In this document: piece after piece, positions 9,855 to 18,284 of the stretch
Layout of the letters: every line of letters begins with the position of its first letter
Numbering within the stretch: the first letter of the stretch is position 1
DNA from: Paraburkholderia aromaticivorans
GTDB taxonomy: Bacteria; Pseudomonadota; Gammaproteobacteria; Burkholderiales; Burkholderiaceae
Direction of reading: 5' to 3'
NCBI RefSeq assembly: GCF_002278075.1
Contig: NZ_CP022990.1
Location: 1,612,001-1,676,000 of the forward strand
Length of the DNA stretch: 64,000 bases
Notes under the pieces: generated by a model
Told to the model about the DNA's origin: nothing
Database searches by the model: none
The model's input: the letters and a program-made list of their open reading frames with translations, nothing else
Program-made: the position numbers and the translations under genes

Positions 9855-10693
9855 GCGGCGACATCCTTGCGCATCGCTTCATCGCGCAGCGCGGCGCCGC
9901 CTTCGTACGCCGGCACGCACATCGGTGCACCCGTCTGCGGATGCGCGATTTTCAGCATCGGCACGCCGAAGGTCTCGTTCAGATGACGCGGGTCGAGCAT
10001 CGCGTCGGGTGAACCTTGCGCGACGATGCGGCCGGCGCGCATCAACACGATTTCGTCGCTGTAGGCCGCGGCCTGATTCAGGTCGTGCAACACCCACACG
10101 ATCGTCAGGCCACGCTCGCGATTCAGGCGACGCAGCTCGCGCAGAATGTCCAGTTGGTGATGGATGTCGAGATAGGTGGTCGGTTCGTCGAGCAGCACGA
10201 TCGGCGCCTGCTGCGCGAGCGCCATGGCGATCCACGCGCGTTGCCGTTCGCCGCCCGAGAGCGCGGCAACGTCACGCGCGGCGTCGGCGGCGAGACCGCT
10301 GGTAGCGAGCGCTTCGTCGATTGCCGCATGATCGGCGCGTGAGAGTCCGCGCAGCCAGCCACCGTGCGCGTAACGCCCGTACGCGACCAGTTCACGCACG
10401 GTGAGACCCGCAGGAATCTGGTTGAACTGCGCGAGCATGGTGAGCGTGCGCGCCAATACGCGGCGCCGCTGCGAAGCGAGCGGCACCCCGTTGACCTCGA
10501 CGCGGCCGGACAATGCCAGTTGCAAGCCGGCGAGCGTGCGCAGCAACGTGCTTTTGCCGCAGCCGTTCGGTCCGCACAGTGCCGTGACGCGGCCGGCCGC
10601 GATACTCAGATTCAGACCGTGCAGCACGACGTGATCGCGATAGCCGACCGTCAACGAATGCGCTGCGAGCGCCGCGCCCCGCGATCCGGTCAT
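9851..10693 (-). CDS. orbC: FhuC-like siderophore ABC importer ATPase
   Basis: A 280-residue ATP-binding subunit. It has Walker A GPNGCGKST, the signature LSGGERQR, Walker B IVLLDEPTTYLD and the switch histidine in VWVLHDLNQAA. The family powers ferric-siderophore import with a FhuB-type permease. The start overlaps the upstream hydroxylase stop (10690-10693) and the stop overlaps the permease start, so the three genes are translationally coupled. Confidence 0.94.
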   Translation of the reverse strand: MTGSRGAALAAHSLTVGYRDHVVLHGLNLSIAAGRVTALCGPNGCGKSTLLRTLAGLQLALSGRVEVNGVPLASQRRRVLARTLTMLAQFNQIPAGLTVRELVAYGRYAHGGWLRGLSRADHAAIDEALATSGLAADAARDVAALSGGERQRAWIAMALAQQAPIVLLDEPTTYLDIHHQLDILRELRRLNRERGLTIVWVLHDLNQAAAYSDEIVLMRAGRIVAQGSPDAMLDPRHLNETFGVPMLKIAHPQTGAPMCVPAYEGGAALRDEAMRKDVAA

Positions 10694-11712
10694 TGCGCGG
10701 CCGTCCGTTTTTCACCTTCGGCTTCGCTGTAGCTTCGCGCCATCGCGACCACGACCTTGCGCGGTCCTTCGAACGGATCGCGTGCATGCGCGCTCAGCAT
10801 GTTGTCGAGCATCAGCACGTCACCCGTCAGCCACGGAAACACGATGCGCTGCTGGTCGAGCACGCCGCGGATTTCCGCGAGCGCGTCCGCTTCGAGCGGT
10901 TCACCGTCGCCGTAATAGACGTTGCGCGGCACGTTTTCGAGCCCGACCGAATCGATCAGCGCCTCCTGCATGTCTTCGTCGAGCGAGGACAGGTGGAAGA
11001 GATTTGCCTGATTGAACCAGACAGGCTCGCCCGTGCGCGGATGGCGCGCCACCGCCTGGCAGCGTTCGCGCGTGCGCAGCAGCAGCTCGCCGTCTTCGCT
11101 GTCGCGCCATTCGCATTCGATGCCGCGTGCGCGGCAGATGTGCTCGACGGTGCGCGGATCCTCCGAGCCGAACGCCTGCTCCCACGGCAGATCGAGCCCT
11201 TGCCCGAAGTTGCGCACATAGAGCAGCTCGCGCTTCGTAAAGCGTTCGACCAGTGCGGGATCGAGCGCACGGTAGATCGCGCGGCTATCGGCGATCGGCG
11301 TCGCGCCGCCGCAACGTGCGGCGAGCGCGCAGTGAAACCAGATGCGCAACGGCCATTCGCGCGTGTACGACTGCTCGTTGTGCAAAGGAATCGAGCGATG
11401 CGGCGGATATTCCGTCGACGTGTACACCGCGCCTTCCACCTGGCTGCGCGGCGTGGACGCGAACTCATAGCCGATCAGCGGATGCCCGAACGAGGCGGCG
11501 AAGCGCTGAAACGCGTCGATCGAGGCCACGCGAAAACCGGTGAACAGCACACCGCCCGCGCGTTCGAGCGTGTCGTCGACAATCGTACGCAAGACCGGCG
11601 CGGCTTCTTCCAATGAAATCGCCGCACCTGCGCGCGGCGAGACGACAGTCGGCAAGCCCGGCTCGATTGATAAATCGGCGAGCGTGGGCAGCGGCATCGA
11701 AAGCATGGTCAT
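10690..11712 (-). CDS. orbG: TauD/SyrP-like Fe(II)/2-oxoglutarate hydroxylase
   Basis: A 340-residue dioxygenase. The metal site is visible as HNE in PLHNEQSYT, a His-x-Glu variant of the usual His-x-Asp, with the distal histidine in MLSAHARDPFEGPR. Members beside siderophore NRPS genes (SyrP, OrbG) hydroxylate the beta carbon of an aspartyl residue, giving a hydroxy-acid iron ligand. That substrate is inferred from context. Two starts are possible, 11712 and 11706. The gene follows the MbtH gene by about 90 bases. Confidence 0.9.
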   Translation of the reverse strand: MTMLSMPLPTLADLSIEPGLPTVVSPRAGAAISLEEAAPVLRTIVDDTLERAGGVLFTGFRVASIDAFQRFAASFGHPLIGYEFASTPRSQVEGAVYTSTEYPPHRSIPLHNEQSYTREWPLRIWFHCALAARCGGATPIADSRAIYRALDPALVERFTKRELLYVRNFGQGLDLPWEQAFGSEDPRTVEHICRARGIECEWRDSEDGELLLRTRERCQAVARHPRTGEPVWFNQANLFHLSSLDEDMQEALIDSVGLENVPRNVYYGDGEPLEADALAEIRGVLDQQRIVFPWLTGDVLMLDNMLSAHARDPFEGPRKVVVAMARSYSEAEGEKRTAAQ

Positions 11713-11801
11713 ACCGTGAATCCTTTTGCGGAAGCGGCGGGGCTGGGCGCACGCCCGAGCCCGCTCAATTGCACTGCTCGTGTTTCAGGCCGTCACGTGC
11801 T

Positions 11802-12041
11802 TCAGGCCGCCGCGTCCATGTGTCTGCGCAGACTGGCTGGGCGCATATCCGTCCACACGGTCTCGATGTGCGCAAGACATTCGGCCTTCGGGCCGCGCAC
11901 GCCGACTTCGCGCCACCCGGCCGGCACGTCGCGGAATGTCGGCCAGATCGAGTACTGCTCTTCGTGGTTGATGACGACGGTGTAGACGAGGTCGTCCGCC
12001 TCGCCGGCTGCCGCGCCGGAGGTCTGCTGTGCTTGCGTCAT
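11802..12041 (-). CDS. orbH: MbtH-like NRPS accessory protein
   Basis: A 79-residue MbtH-family protein, which binds and activates NRPS adenylation domains. The family pattern is clear: [10 protein letters not shown], the invariant tryptophan in AGW, and a C-terminal WTDMRP. It carries an N-terminal Ala/Gly/Gln-rich extension of about 18 residues. It is the first gene after the sigma gene and has its own ECF-type promoter about 110 bases upstream. Confidence 0.95.
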   Translation of the reverse strand: MTQAQQTSGAAAGEADDLVYTVVINHEEQYSIWPTFRDVPAGWREVGVRGPKAECLAHIETVWTDMRPASLRRHMDAAA

Positions 12042-12148
12042 GATGAAAGGCTCAGTCGATGAAAAGTCGGGTAGCGCCGGGACAGTGCACTGGCATGTCC
12101 AGGCATAGCGGCGCCGGCAACTCGCTCGCGCACCGCATCTATTCAGTT

Positions 12149-12175
12149 GACGTTTGATGCGCGCGCTTTTTTACC
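12149..12175 (-). promoter_or_regulatory. OrbS/PvdS-type ECF promoter for the MbtH-led operon
   Basis: GGTAAAA, 16 bases, CGTC on the minus strand, with the same spacing as the two promoters in the exporter/NRPS divergent region. The -35 element overlaps the last codons of the sigma factor gene. It would let the sigma factor drive the MbtH-hydroxylase-importer-reductase operon. Confidence 0.72.
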
Positions 12176-12842
12176 GGCGACGCGCGCGGCCGCTGCAGAA
12201 CGAGGGGCCGGCCACGCCGCGATTGCGGGCGTCGAGGCAATCGGCGCAATGCTTCTCGGCGTCACGCACCATGAAATGCACCAGCGTCTGCGAGACCTCG
12301 AGCGCGCGCGCCGTGCTTTGCAGCGTTTCGTCGCGCAGGCGCACCATTTCGAATGCGGCGCGACTGCGCGGCGGGAGTTGCGCGAGCGCGTGGTAGACGT
12401 GCCGCAGCGTATCGCGCACGAGCAGCGCGGCTTCAGGCGAAGGTTCCGGCGACGGCACATGCAGGCCGTCGTCTTCGTCGGCGTGATAGGTGTTTTCGAG
12501 GCTTTGTCGGCGAAACGCGTCGATCGACGCGTTGCGCACCATGCGTGTGACGTAGGCGACCGGTTGACGCACCGAGTCCTGATCCGGAAAGTCGACCAAT
12601 TTGATGAAGACGTCGTGCACCACGTCTTCCGCGAGACTCGCGCAACCCACGAAACCGCGCGCCAGATTGACGAGCATGGGCCGGTTGGCGATCAGCACGT
12701 CGAGCAGCGTGCCCTGCTCCCAATCGACTGAACGCGCATGGCCGCGCGCGCGCCGTGAGACCGGTGGACAGGCGCCCCCCGCGTTGAGAACCGTGATCGG
12801 GATCGCGGTTGATGGATCTCGCCTGACGAGCACCTCAGCCAT
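12171..12842 (-). CDS. orbS: ECF sigma factor of the iron-starvation (OrbS/PvdS) type
   Basis: A 223-residue sigma factor with region 2 (DVVHDVFIKL...AYVTRMVRNASID) and region 4 (LAQLPPRSRAAFEMVRLRDETLQ...). It heads the siderophore locus, as OrbS/MbaS do. The ATG at 12842 has GGAG about 8 bases upstream; a TTG seven codons earlier is less likely. No anti-sigma gene lies beside it, as expected for this group, which is controlled by Fur. A Fur-like site lies about 50 bases upstream. Confidence 0.92.
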   Translation of the reverse strand: MAEVLVRRDPSTAIPITVLNAGGACPPVSRRARGHARSVDWEQGTLLDVLIANRPMLVNLARGFVGCASLAEDVVHDVFIKLVDFPDQDSVRQPVAYVTRMVRNASIDAFRRQSLENTYHADEDDGLHVPSPEPSPEAALLVRDTLRHVYHALAQLPPRSRAAFEMVRLRDETLQSTARALEVSQTLVHFMVRDAEKHCADCLDARNRGVAGPSFCSGRARRR

Positions 12843-12889
12843 GGATTCGCTCCGTTTTCTCAAAGGACAGGAGCGCCAATCTAACGTAA

Positions 12890-12910
12890 ACGCGAATCAT
12901 TCTCAATCAA
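12890..12910 (-). promoter_or_regulatory. Fur-like box upstream of the sigma factor gene
   Basis: The minus strand reads TTGAGAATGATTCGCG, a good partial match to the Fur consensus GATAATGATAATCATTATC, about 50 bases before the sigma factor ATG. Fur repression there is the expected iron input to the whole locus. Matched by eye only. Confidence 0.6.
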
Positions 12911-13071
12911 GATTTGGAATAACCTTACGCTCTCCGATAGCTTTTCGGGTGATGCCAAATGCATAGCGACTGACCACGAAAGCTTGTGGTCTCCGGCAAG
13001 GGCCATGAATATATCTTAGGTATCCGTACTACTTTCGATGCGCTCACCCTGCTTCAAACTGCCGCACAATA

Positions 13072-13821
13072 GTGGAAATCGCTGCCGGCTCGGAAGCCAC
13101 AGCCGTGACGATCGTGACGGTAGGCAAAGTGAAGAAAATGGGCGTGGTCGCACCGCAACTGTTCGCGGATCTGGCGATTCTTAGCGCCGAACTCACGCTC
13201 GGCCTGCCCGTAGCGGCGACTGCGGCGACCGGCGTCGATGCAGTGGTGCATGCGATGGAGGCTTACCCGGGCTTACGCGTCCGCGCATCTGAAGAATCCG
13301 GTTTCCGACATGCTCGCGGTGAAAGCGCTCGAACTGTTGTCGCGCAATCTGCTGCCGGCTTACGAGGATGGCGGCAACCGTGCAGCGCGCGAGGCGATGC
13401 TGCACGGCGCGACCTTTGCGGGCCAGGCGTTTGCGAATGCGCCGGTTGCCGCGGTGCACGCGCCGGCGTATCCGACCGGTGGCATCTATCACGTGCCGCA
13501 TGGCCTTTAGAACGCGCTCGTGCTGCCGCACGTGTTGCGGTTCAACGCGGAAGCGGCGGCGACCTTGTATGCGCAACTCGCTGAGGTGGTCGCGCCGGGT
13601 GTGACCGGCAGTGATGAGAGCAAGACGCGAGCGCTGATCGACGGCTTGAGCGGATGATTGCCGCGACGGCGATTCCGGCGCGTTTGCGCGATGTCGGTAT
13701 CGAGCACAGCGGGCTCGAACGAATGGCGAGCGATGCGATGTTGCAGACGCGGCTGCTGGTGAACGATCCAAGGCCGGTTAGCGAAGCGGATGCGTTGGAG
13801 ATTTATACGGCTGCGCTCTAG
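13072..13821 (+). pseudogene. Remnant of an iron-containing alcohol dehydrogenase
   Basis: Pieces of one family III alcohol dehydrogenase lie in successive frames. A start-less segment (GSEATAVTIVTVGKVKKMGV...ELTLGLPVAATAATGVDAVVHAMEAY) shifts frame near 13265 to SAHLKNPVSDMLAVKALELL...VPHGL. An in-frame TAG at about 13508 is followed by NALVLPHVLRFNAEAAATLY, and a further shift near 13655 leads to RLRDVGIEHSGLERMASDAM to a stop at 13821. The N-terminal NAD-binding half is missing. So the gene has at least two frameshifts, one nonsense codon and a 5' deletion. No neighbour suggests its former pathway. Confidence 0.85.
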
Positions 13822-13887
13822 TTCGAATGGGTGTCATGGGCTTGTTGCGATGTGACGGTGCGGCATGGCGGAGGGTGGCGACCTTGA

Positions 13888-13919
13888 GCGTTACGTCGGG
13901 CGCGCGCGTTACGTAGCAC
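13888..13919. promoter_or_regulatory. Paired GTTACGT elements (candidate activator site)
   Basis: GCGTTACGT occurs twice, 18 bases apart, the second extended as GCGTTACGTAGCAC. The pair lies about 125-155 bases upstream of a sigma-54-like promoter, the usual distance for an enhancer-binding-protein site. Similar GTTACG elements precede three other sigma-54-like promoters in this window. Confidence 0.4.
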
Positions 13920-14041
13920 GCGGTCGGAACATGGTCTTGCCGTTGATACGAAACCGGCTATTTTGTCGCGGTAAATTTTCTTTTCTGGATTTTTTGTCGG
14001 TGTTTATGCGTCACTGACAAACGATCACGCCATAACTTACA

Positions 14042-14058
14042 TTGGCGTGCAACTTGCA
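14042..14058 (+). promoter_or_regulatory. Sigma-54 promoter of the GTS-repeat lipoprotein gene
   Basis: TTGGCGTGCAACTTGCA matches the -24/-12 consensus YTGGCACGRNNNTTGCW at 14 of 17 positions, with GG and GC correctly spaced. The gene starts 38 bases downstream. A weaker sigma-70 reading overlaps it (CTGACA at 14014, 17 bases, TTACAT), so dual use cannot be excluded. Confidence 0.6.
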
Positions 14059-14095
14059 GTGATGTCCTCGTCAATAGTCGTTCAACGGGGACATC

Positions 14096-15955
14096 ATGAA
14101 GAAATTTGCCGGTCGGACAGCCATCGCCGTCGCGACCTCCACATTACTCGCGCTATACGGCTGCGGGTCGACACTCAACACGCCGGGTAGCGGGCTTGGC
14201 GGCGGCGGGTTAGGCGGAACGTCGGGGTCGGGTACTTCGGGTACTTCGGGTACTTCGGGTACTTCGGGTACTTCGGGTACTTCCGGTACTTCCGGTACTT
14301 CCGGTACTTCCGGTACTTCCGGTACTTCCGGTACTTCCGGTACTTCGGGTACTTCGGGTACTTCCGGTACTTCGGGTACTTCGGGTACTTCCGGTACTTC
14401 CGGTACTTCGGGCACTTCCGGCACTTCGGGCACTTCCGGCACTTCGGGCACTTCGGGCACTTCCGGCACTTCGGGCACTTCCGGCACTTCCGGCACTTCC
14501 GGCACTTCCGGCACTTCGGGCACTTCGGGCACTTCCGGCACTTCGGGCACTTCCGGCACTTCGGGCACTTCGGGCACTTCGGGCACTTCGGGCACTTCGG
14601 GCACTTCGGGCACTTCCGGCACTTCCGGCACTTCCGGCACTTCGGGCACTTCGGGCACTTCCGGCACTTCGGGCACTTCCGGCACTTCGGGTACTTCGGG
14701 CACTTCGGGCACTTCGGGCACTTCGGGAACTTCGGGAACTTCGGGAACTTCGGGCACTTCGGGTACCTCTTCCACCCCCATCGGCAACATCGTCACCAAT
14801 GCCAGCAATCTCATCACGGCAGTCGGCACAACAGTCGCCGACACCGGCGCCAAGGTCACGGGCACGTCGATTCCCGGCGTCAATGGCGCGACGACTGCCG
14901 GTCTCGGCACGGCTCTCACGGACCTCGGCAATGGCGTGAAGGTGCTGGGTAACGGCACCGCCGCCGGCCTCGGCACCCTCGGCAGCGCGGCTAATCCGCT
15001 CGGCCCGACGTTGACCTCGACTTCCGGCGTCGTCTCCAACACCGGTGCTGCCGTCACCGCGGTCGGCGGTGTGGTGACGAGTCTCGGCACGGGTCCGCTG
15101 AAACCGCTTGCCCCGGTGACGTCGACGCTGGGCAGCGTCGTCGGCGGCGTGGGCAGCGGCGTCACGGCTCTCGGCAAAGGATTGAACACCGCGCTCTCCA
15201 GCGCGCCGGTTCAACAGATCGAGACGCAGCTCAGTTCGGCGATCAACCCGATCACCCTCGCGGTCTCCAACACGACGCAGACAATCGGCAACGCGACGGG
15301 CCTCGGTTCGCCGCTCAACAACCTGCTCGGCACACTCGGCAACGGCCTCAACACGGCCGGCGTCAAAGTGTCAGGCGCCACCGGCGATCAGGTCGGTAAG
15401 GACGTCGGCGGAGTCGTAAGCCAATTGGGCAAAACCGTCACGAACACGGGCGGACTGCTCACCGGCGCGACCACCAATCCGCTTGCGCCAATCACTGGCT
15501 TGCTCGGACCGCTCGGCGGCACGAGTGGCTCGGGCGGCTCGGGCGGCGCGGGTGGCGCCGCCATCCCGCCTTTGAGCGGCCTGATCGGCAACCTCGGATC
15601 GCTGGGCGGTGCCACAGGAGGTTCCGGTGGTACAGGCGGCGCTGCCGGCCTGCTCGCGCCTGTCACAGGTCTGCTCGGCAAGGTCGGTTCATTGGGTGGG
15701 ACGCCCGGCACCAGCAGTCCGCTCGCGCCTGTCGTCAGCCTGGTCGGCTCGCTGACGAGCGGCGTGAGCGGCGCCGTCAACGGCGCCTCACAAGGCGGCG
15801 CGCCCGCCAATCCGCTGACGGGCCTGATCAGCGGATTGACCGGTGGCTCGGCCGGCAGCACGGGCGGCAACGGTTCGACCAGCAAGAACCCGCTTGCGCC
15901 GGTGACGAATCTGGTCGGCGGACTGCTTGGCGGCGCGGCGACAGCCGGCAAATAA
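14096..15955 (+). CDS. Surface lipoprotein with 60 Gly-Thr-Ser repeats (collagen-like annotation class)
   Basis: A 619-residue secreted protein. Residues 1-23 are a signal peptide with a lipobox ending LYGC, so Cys23 is likely lipidated. A short Gly-rich linker leads to residues 46-225, exactly 60 uninterrupted GTS triplets. The rest (about 226-619) is rich in Gly, Ala, Thr and Val, with recurring motifs such as GLGTLG, NPLAPVTGLLG and GVVSxLG, suggesting a repetitive stalk. Similar Burkholderia proteins are called collagen-like, but there is no proline in the triplets, so a true collagen helix is doubtful. A role in adhesion or matrix is inferred. A sigma-54 promoter precedes it. Confidence 0.88.
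   Translation: MKKFAGRTAIAVATSTLLALYGCGSTLNTPGSGLGGGGLGGTSGSGTSGTSGTSGTSGTSGTSGTSGTSGTSGTSGTSGTSGTSGTSGTSGTSGTSGTSGTSGTSGTSGTSGTSGTSGTSGTSGTSGTSGTSGTSGTSGTSGTSGTSGTSGTSGTSGTSGTSGTSGTSGTSGTSGTSGTSGTSGTSGTSGTSGTSGTSGTSGTSGTSGTSGTSGTSGTSGTSGTSSTPIGNIVTNASNLITAVGTTVADTGAKVTGTSIPGVNGATTAGLGTALTDLGNGVKVLGNGTAAGLGTLGSAANPLGPTLTSTSGVVSNTGAAVTAVGGVVTSLGTGPLKPLAPVTSTLGSVVGGVGSGVTALGKGLNTALSSAPVQQIETQLSSAINPITLAVSNTTQTIGNATGLGSPLNNLLGTLGNGLNTAGVKVSGATGDQVGKDVGGVVSQLGKTVTNTGGLLTGATTNPLAPITGLLGPLGGTSGSGGSGGAGGAAIPPLSGLIGNLGSLGGATGGSGGTGGAAGLLAPVTGLLGKVGSLGGTPGTSSPLAPVVSLVGSLTSGVSGAVNGASQGGAPANPLTGLISGLTGGSAGSTGGNGSTSKNPLAPVTNLVGGLLGGAATAGK
14231..14770 (+). repeat. 60-copy 9-bp tandem repeat encoding (GTS)60
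   Basis: Sixty 9-bp units of the form GGN-ACN-TCN run without interruption. The protein repeat is perfect while codons vary in patches: early units use GGTACT, the middle uses GGCACT, and late ones include GGAACT, with TCG and TCC alternating. Patchiness of this kind suggests expansion by slippage or unequal exchange of several units. Change in copy number would keep the frame. Confidence 0.95.
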
Positions 15956-15971
15956 GCGCTACGCAAGCACA

Positions 15972-16006
15972 GCGGCCGGGCGCAAAAAAGCCAACAGCCC
16001 GGCCGC
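15972..16006 (+). other. Hairpin between lipoprotein and methyltransferase-like genes
   Basis: A perfect 10-bp inverted repeat (GCGGCCGGGC / GCCCGGCCGC) with a 15-base loop lies between the two genes. No T-run follows, so it is more likely an attenuating or mRNA-stabilising hairpin than a full terminator. Confidence 0.45.
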
Positions 16007-16034
16007 CTTCAATGTCACGACTACGAGGGATGAC

Positions 16035-17303
16035 ATGAACTCCACTTTCGATGCGGTCGCGCGCGTGCAAGACTCGCGGCCGCGCTCAGCGACGCCCTTT
16101 TCGATCGGCCTGCTTGGGATTGCCGCCGGACTGCTGACGCTCTGGGCGCTGCGCGACAGTCGCGCGCTGGACGGCGCGGCGCGCAGTACTGCCGCCTGTC
16201 TCGCGATCATCGCGACCATCGCCACCTACGAGCTATTTGTCGCGCGTGTCTATTTGCGGCCGAGCGCCGGCCTGGCAAGCCGCGCGGTGCGGTCGCTCAG
16301 CATTGCACGCGTTGCGTTGCGCCTCGCGGCATTGGCCTCGGTATATGCCGGTATCGGCGTGCTTTACTGGCTGTTGCCCGAGTATCACGGTGCGTTCTAT
16401 AACCCGTTCTGGTCGCTGATCGGAACGCTCGCGCCGTATGTGCTCGTTGCGGCGCCGTTTTATTTTGCGTGGATGGACAGACATCAGCGCGAAGTCGACG
16501 ACGCGTATCTGTTATGGGCTCACCTCCTGTTTCGCGGCGAGCGGCCGACGAACTGGCGTCCTGTGCGCGAGATGCTGGCCGGGTGGATGGTGAAGGCGTT
16601 CTTTCTGCCGTTGATGATCGTCTACCTGTCGACCAATGCGGATCACCTCGACGCGTCGTTGACGACCGCGCTGAACGCGCCGTTTTCGCTCGCGACATTC
16701 CGCTTCATGTATGACCTGTCGTTTGCGATGGACCTGATGTTCGGCACGGTGGGCTACCTGTGCACGTTGCGCATTCTCGACAGCCACGTGCGCAGCGCCG
16801 AGCCGACCACCTTGGGTTGGCTGGCAGCATTGATCTGTTATCAGCCGTTCTGGTCCTTGATCTCGAACCAGTACATTCATTACGAAGGCTCGGTGTTCTG
16901 GGACGGCTGGCTGATTACCGTGCCGGTTGTGCGTGTGGTCTGGGGCGCGGTCATCATTGCTTTGCTGCTGTGCTATGCGCTCGCTACGATTTCGTTTGGG
17001 TTGCGGTTTTCGAATCTGACTAATCGTGGAATTATTACGTCCGGGCCGTATCGGTTCACCAAACATCCGGCTTACATTTCGAAGAATCTGTCTTACTGGA
17101 TGGTGACAGTGCCGTTTGTCGAGCCGCTGGGCTGGAAGGTTGCGGTGACACATTGTGCGGCGCTGGTTGCGGTAAATCTGCTGTATTTTCTTCGGGCCAG
17201 GACTGAAGAAAGACATTTGATGAATGATCCGGAGTACAGGGAATACGCCGCTTGGATTGCGAGGAACGGGGTGTTTGCCAAGCTCTTGCGTGTGTTTGAG
17301 TGA
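16035..17303 (+). CDS. Polytopic membrane protein with C-terminal isoprenylcysteine methyltransferase-like domain
   Basis: A 422-residue inner-membrane protein with about nine hydrophobic segments. The C-terminal quarter has the ICMT/PEMT methyltransferase pattern: GPYRFTKHPAYISKNLSYW, then ARTEERHLMNDPEYREYAAW, the EER-Y-Y block used for S-adenosylmethionine binding in the family. The N-terminal two thirds are not recognised. The ATG at 16035 follows GAGGG by 5 bases. The gene lies 79 bases after the GTS-repeat lipoprotein on the same strand and may be cotranscribed. Bacteria lack classical prenyl-cysteine substrates, so the acceptor is unknown. Confidence 0.82.
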   Translation: MNSTFDAVARVQDSRPRSATPFSIGLLGIAAGLLTLWALRDSRALDGAARSTAACLAIIATIATYELFVARVYLRPSAGLASRAVRSLSIARVALRLAALASVYAGIGVLYWLLPEYHGAFYNPFWSLIGTLAPYVLVAAPFYFAWMDRHQREVDDAYLLWAHLLFRGERPTNWRPVREMLAGWMVKAFFLPLMIVYLSTNADHLDASLTTALNAPFSLATFRFMYDLSFAMDLMFGTVGYLCTLRILDSHVRSAEPTTLGWLAALICYQPFWSLISNQYIHYEGSVFWDGWLITVPVVRVVWGAVIIALLLCYALATISFGLRFSNLTNRGIITSGPYRFTKHPAYISKNLSYWMVTVPFVEPLGWKVAVTHCAALVAVNLLYFLRARTEERHLMNDPEYREYAAWIARNGVFAKLLRVFE

Positions 17304-17529
17304 GCGTTCACCAATGCGCCAGCTTCCCATCAAGCCAGCATGCCTTAGTCAATATCGACACCAGGAAAAGTCAGTTCATCATTTCCGATGGTCGCCACTA
17401 CTCGCCAGGCCGGATATCGATAAAAAACGGCTGATCGCGCAGCGCAACAGGCGCTCCCTCGAAATCGACCAACCTCGCGGCAAGCTGGCTTGCGTCAGCC
17501 TGCCATTGTATCGACAGGTGTCGAACACC

Positions 17530-17558
17530 TTGACCTACGGACTACGAATTTGTAGGAT
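17530..17558 (+). promoter_or_regulatory. Sigma-70-like promoter
   Basis: TTGACC, 17 bases, TAGGAT, about 100 bases before the small gene at 17662. The rest of the 17304-17661 interval shows nothing else recognisable. Confidence 0.5.
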
Positions 17559-17661
17559 GATGACCGCCGCGTTCGGACAGATACCATCTGCCAGATTTTC
17601 AGTCCACGCTCGACATAAAAATAAAGTCCACTCCTAAATGGCGAGGTCACGGGGTTATGGC

Positions 17662-17979
17662 ATGACAATGGATGAAGACATCGCTCACGTGGCGCGTGTG
17701 ATGGTGCCGTCGCTCAGCGCGTTCCGTGGCGAGCCGGTGCTGCAGCCGGCGTATTGGCGAAGACGGCTGCAGCGGATACAGAGCGAGTTTCGGTTGACTG
17801 AGACACAAACGTTGCAGATCCAGCATTTACTTGGGGACCTAGACAGGTTTGAGGCGGAAAGCCTCGCGAAGAAACAGCCGACCGATACTCACATCCGTTC
17901 TTTAGGACCGCTGACGCAATGTGGCGATGAAACGTCTGAACTGACAAGATATGTTCAGCGTCTTACTACCACGGACTGA
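17662..17979 (+). CDS. Small hypothetical protein (105 aa)
   Basis: A soluble, charged protein with no recognised domain. It begins MTMDEDIAHVARVMVPSLSAF and contains a helical, arginine-rich segment YWRRRLQRIQSEFRLTETQ, then a leucine/glutamine-rich segment that may form a second helix. A promoter-like sequence lies about 100 bases upstream. The start at 17662 or 17668 is uncertain. It stands alone between a membrane methyltransferase-like gene and a small membrane-protein gene on the opposite strand. Confidence 0.6.
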   Translation: MTMDEDIAHVARVMVPSLSAFRGEPVLQPAYWRRRLQRIQSEFRLTETQTLQIQHLLGDLDRFEAESLAKKQPTDTHIRSLGPLTQCGDETSELTRYVQRLTTTD

Positions 17980-18026
17980 CCTTGAGGTGCGGCGCGCAAT
18001 GCGCCGCATCTGTTTTCCGTCTACGA

Positions 18027-18284
18027 CTAGCTGGTAGCCTGGGCAATCAACCACGACGTTATGCCCAGAAGCATCGATACGGTTGCCGAGAAGCCCATCC
18101 GCCGCAAAGACCTCGCCTTCGCAGTCTCCGTTTTACCAATCGCGCGACCCGGGTGCAACTCAAGGAAAATGAGCCCACTACCTCGGCGTCTCGAGATCCA
18201 AAAGGCCGTCCGCAGACTTGTCACCAGGTAGATGAGACTCCAGGCAAAACATAACTTCCACAGAATTGCGAGAATATAGGTCAT
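18027..18284 (-). CDS. Possible small membrane protein (85 aa)
   Basis: From an ATG at 18284 the frame encodes an N-terminal hydrophobic segment (ILAILWKLCFAWSLIYLVTS), a basic loop (FWISRRRGSG) and a second hydrophobic segment near the C terminus (VSMLLGITSWLIA). This two-helix pattern with a positive loop looks real, but no family is recognised and no strong ribosome site is visible. Confidence 0.45.
   Translation of the reverse strand: MTYILAILWKLCFAWSLIYLVTSLRTAFWISRRRGSGLIFLELHPGRAIGKTETAKARSLRRMGFSATVSMLLGITSWLIAQATS

Noticed and set aside
12972..12991. Inverted repeat GACCAC-N8-GTGGTC upstream of the sigma gene
   Set aside because: Only a 6-bp stem, no T-run and no known operator match; not enough to call a site.
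14231..14770. Regular repeats that could be mistaken for a CRISPR array
   Set aside because: The unit is 9 bp, contiguous with no spacers, and inside a coding frame.
14071..15189. Long minus-strand open frame with Pro-Glu-Val repeats (and a third with Ser-Arg repeats) across the GTS region
   Set aside because: A 9-bp repeat keeps every frame free of stops. There is no signal peptide or ribosome site, while the plus strand has a clean lipoprotein start.
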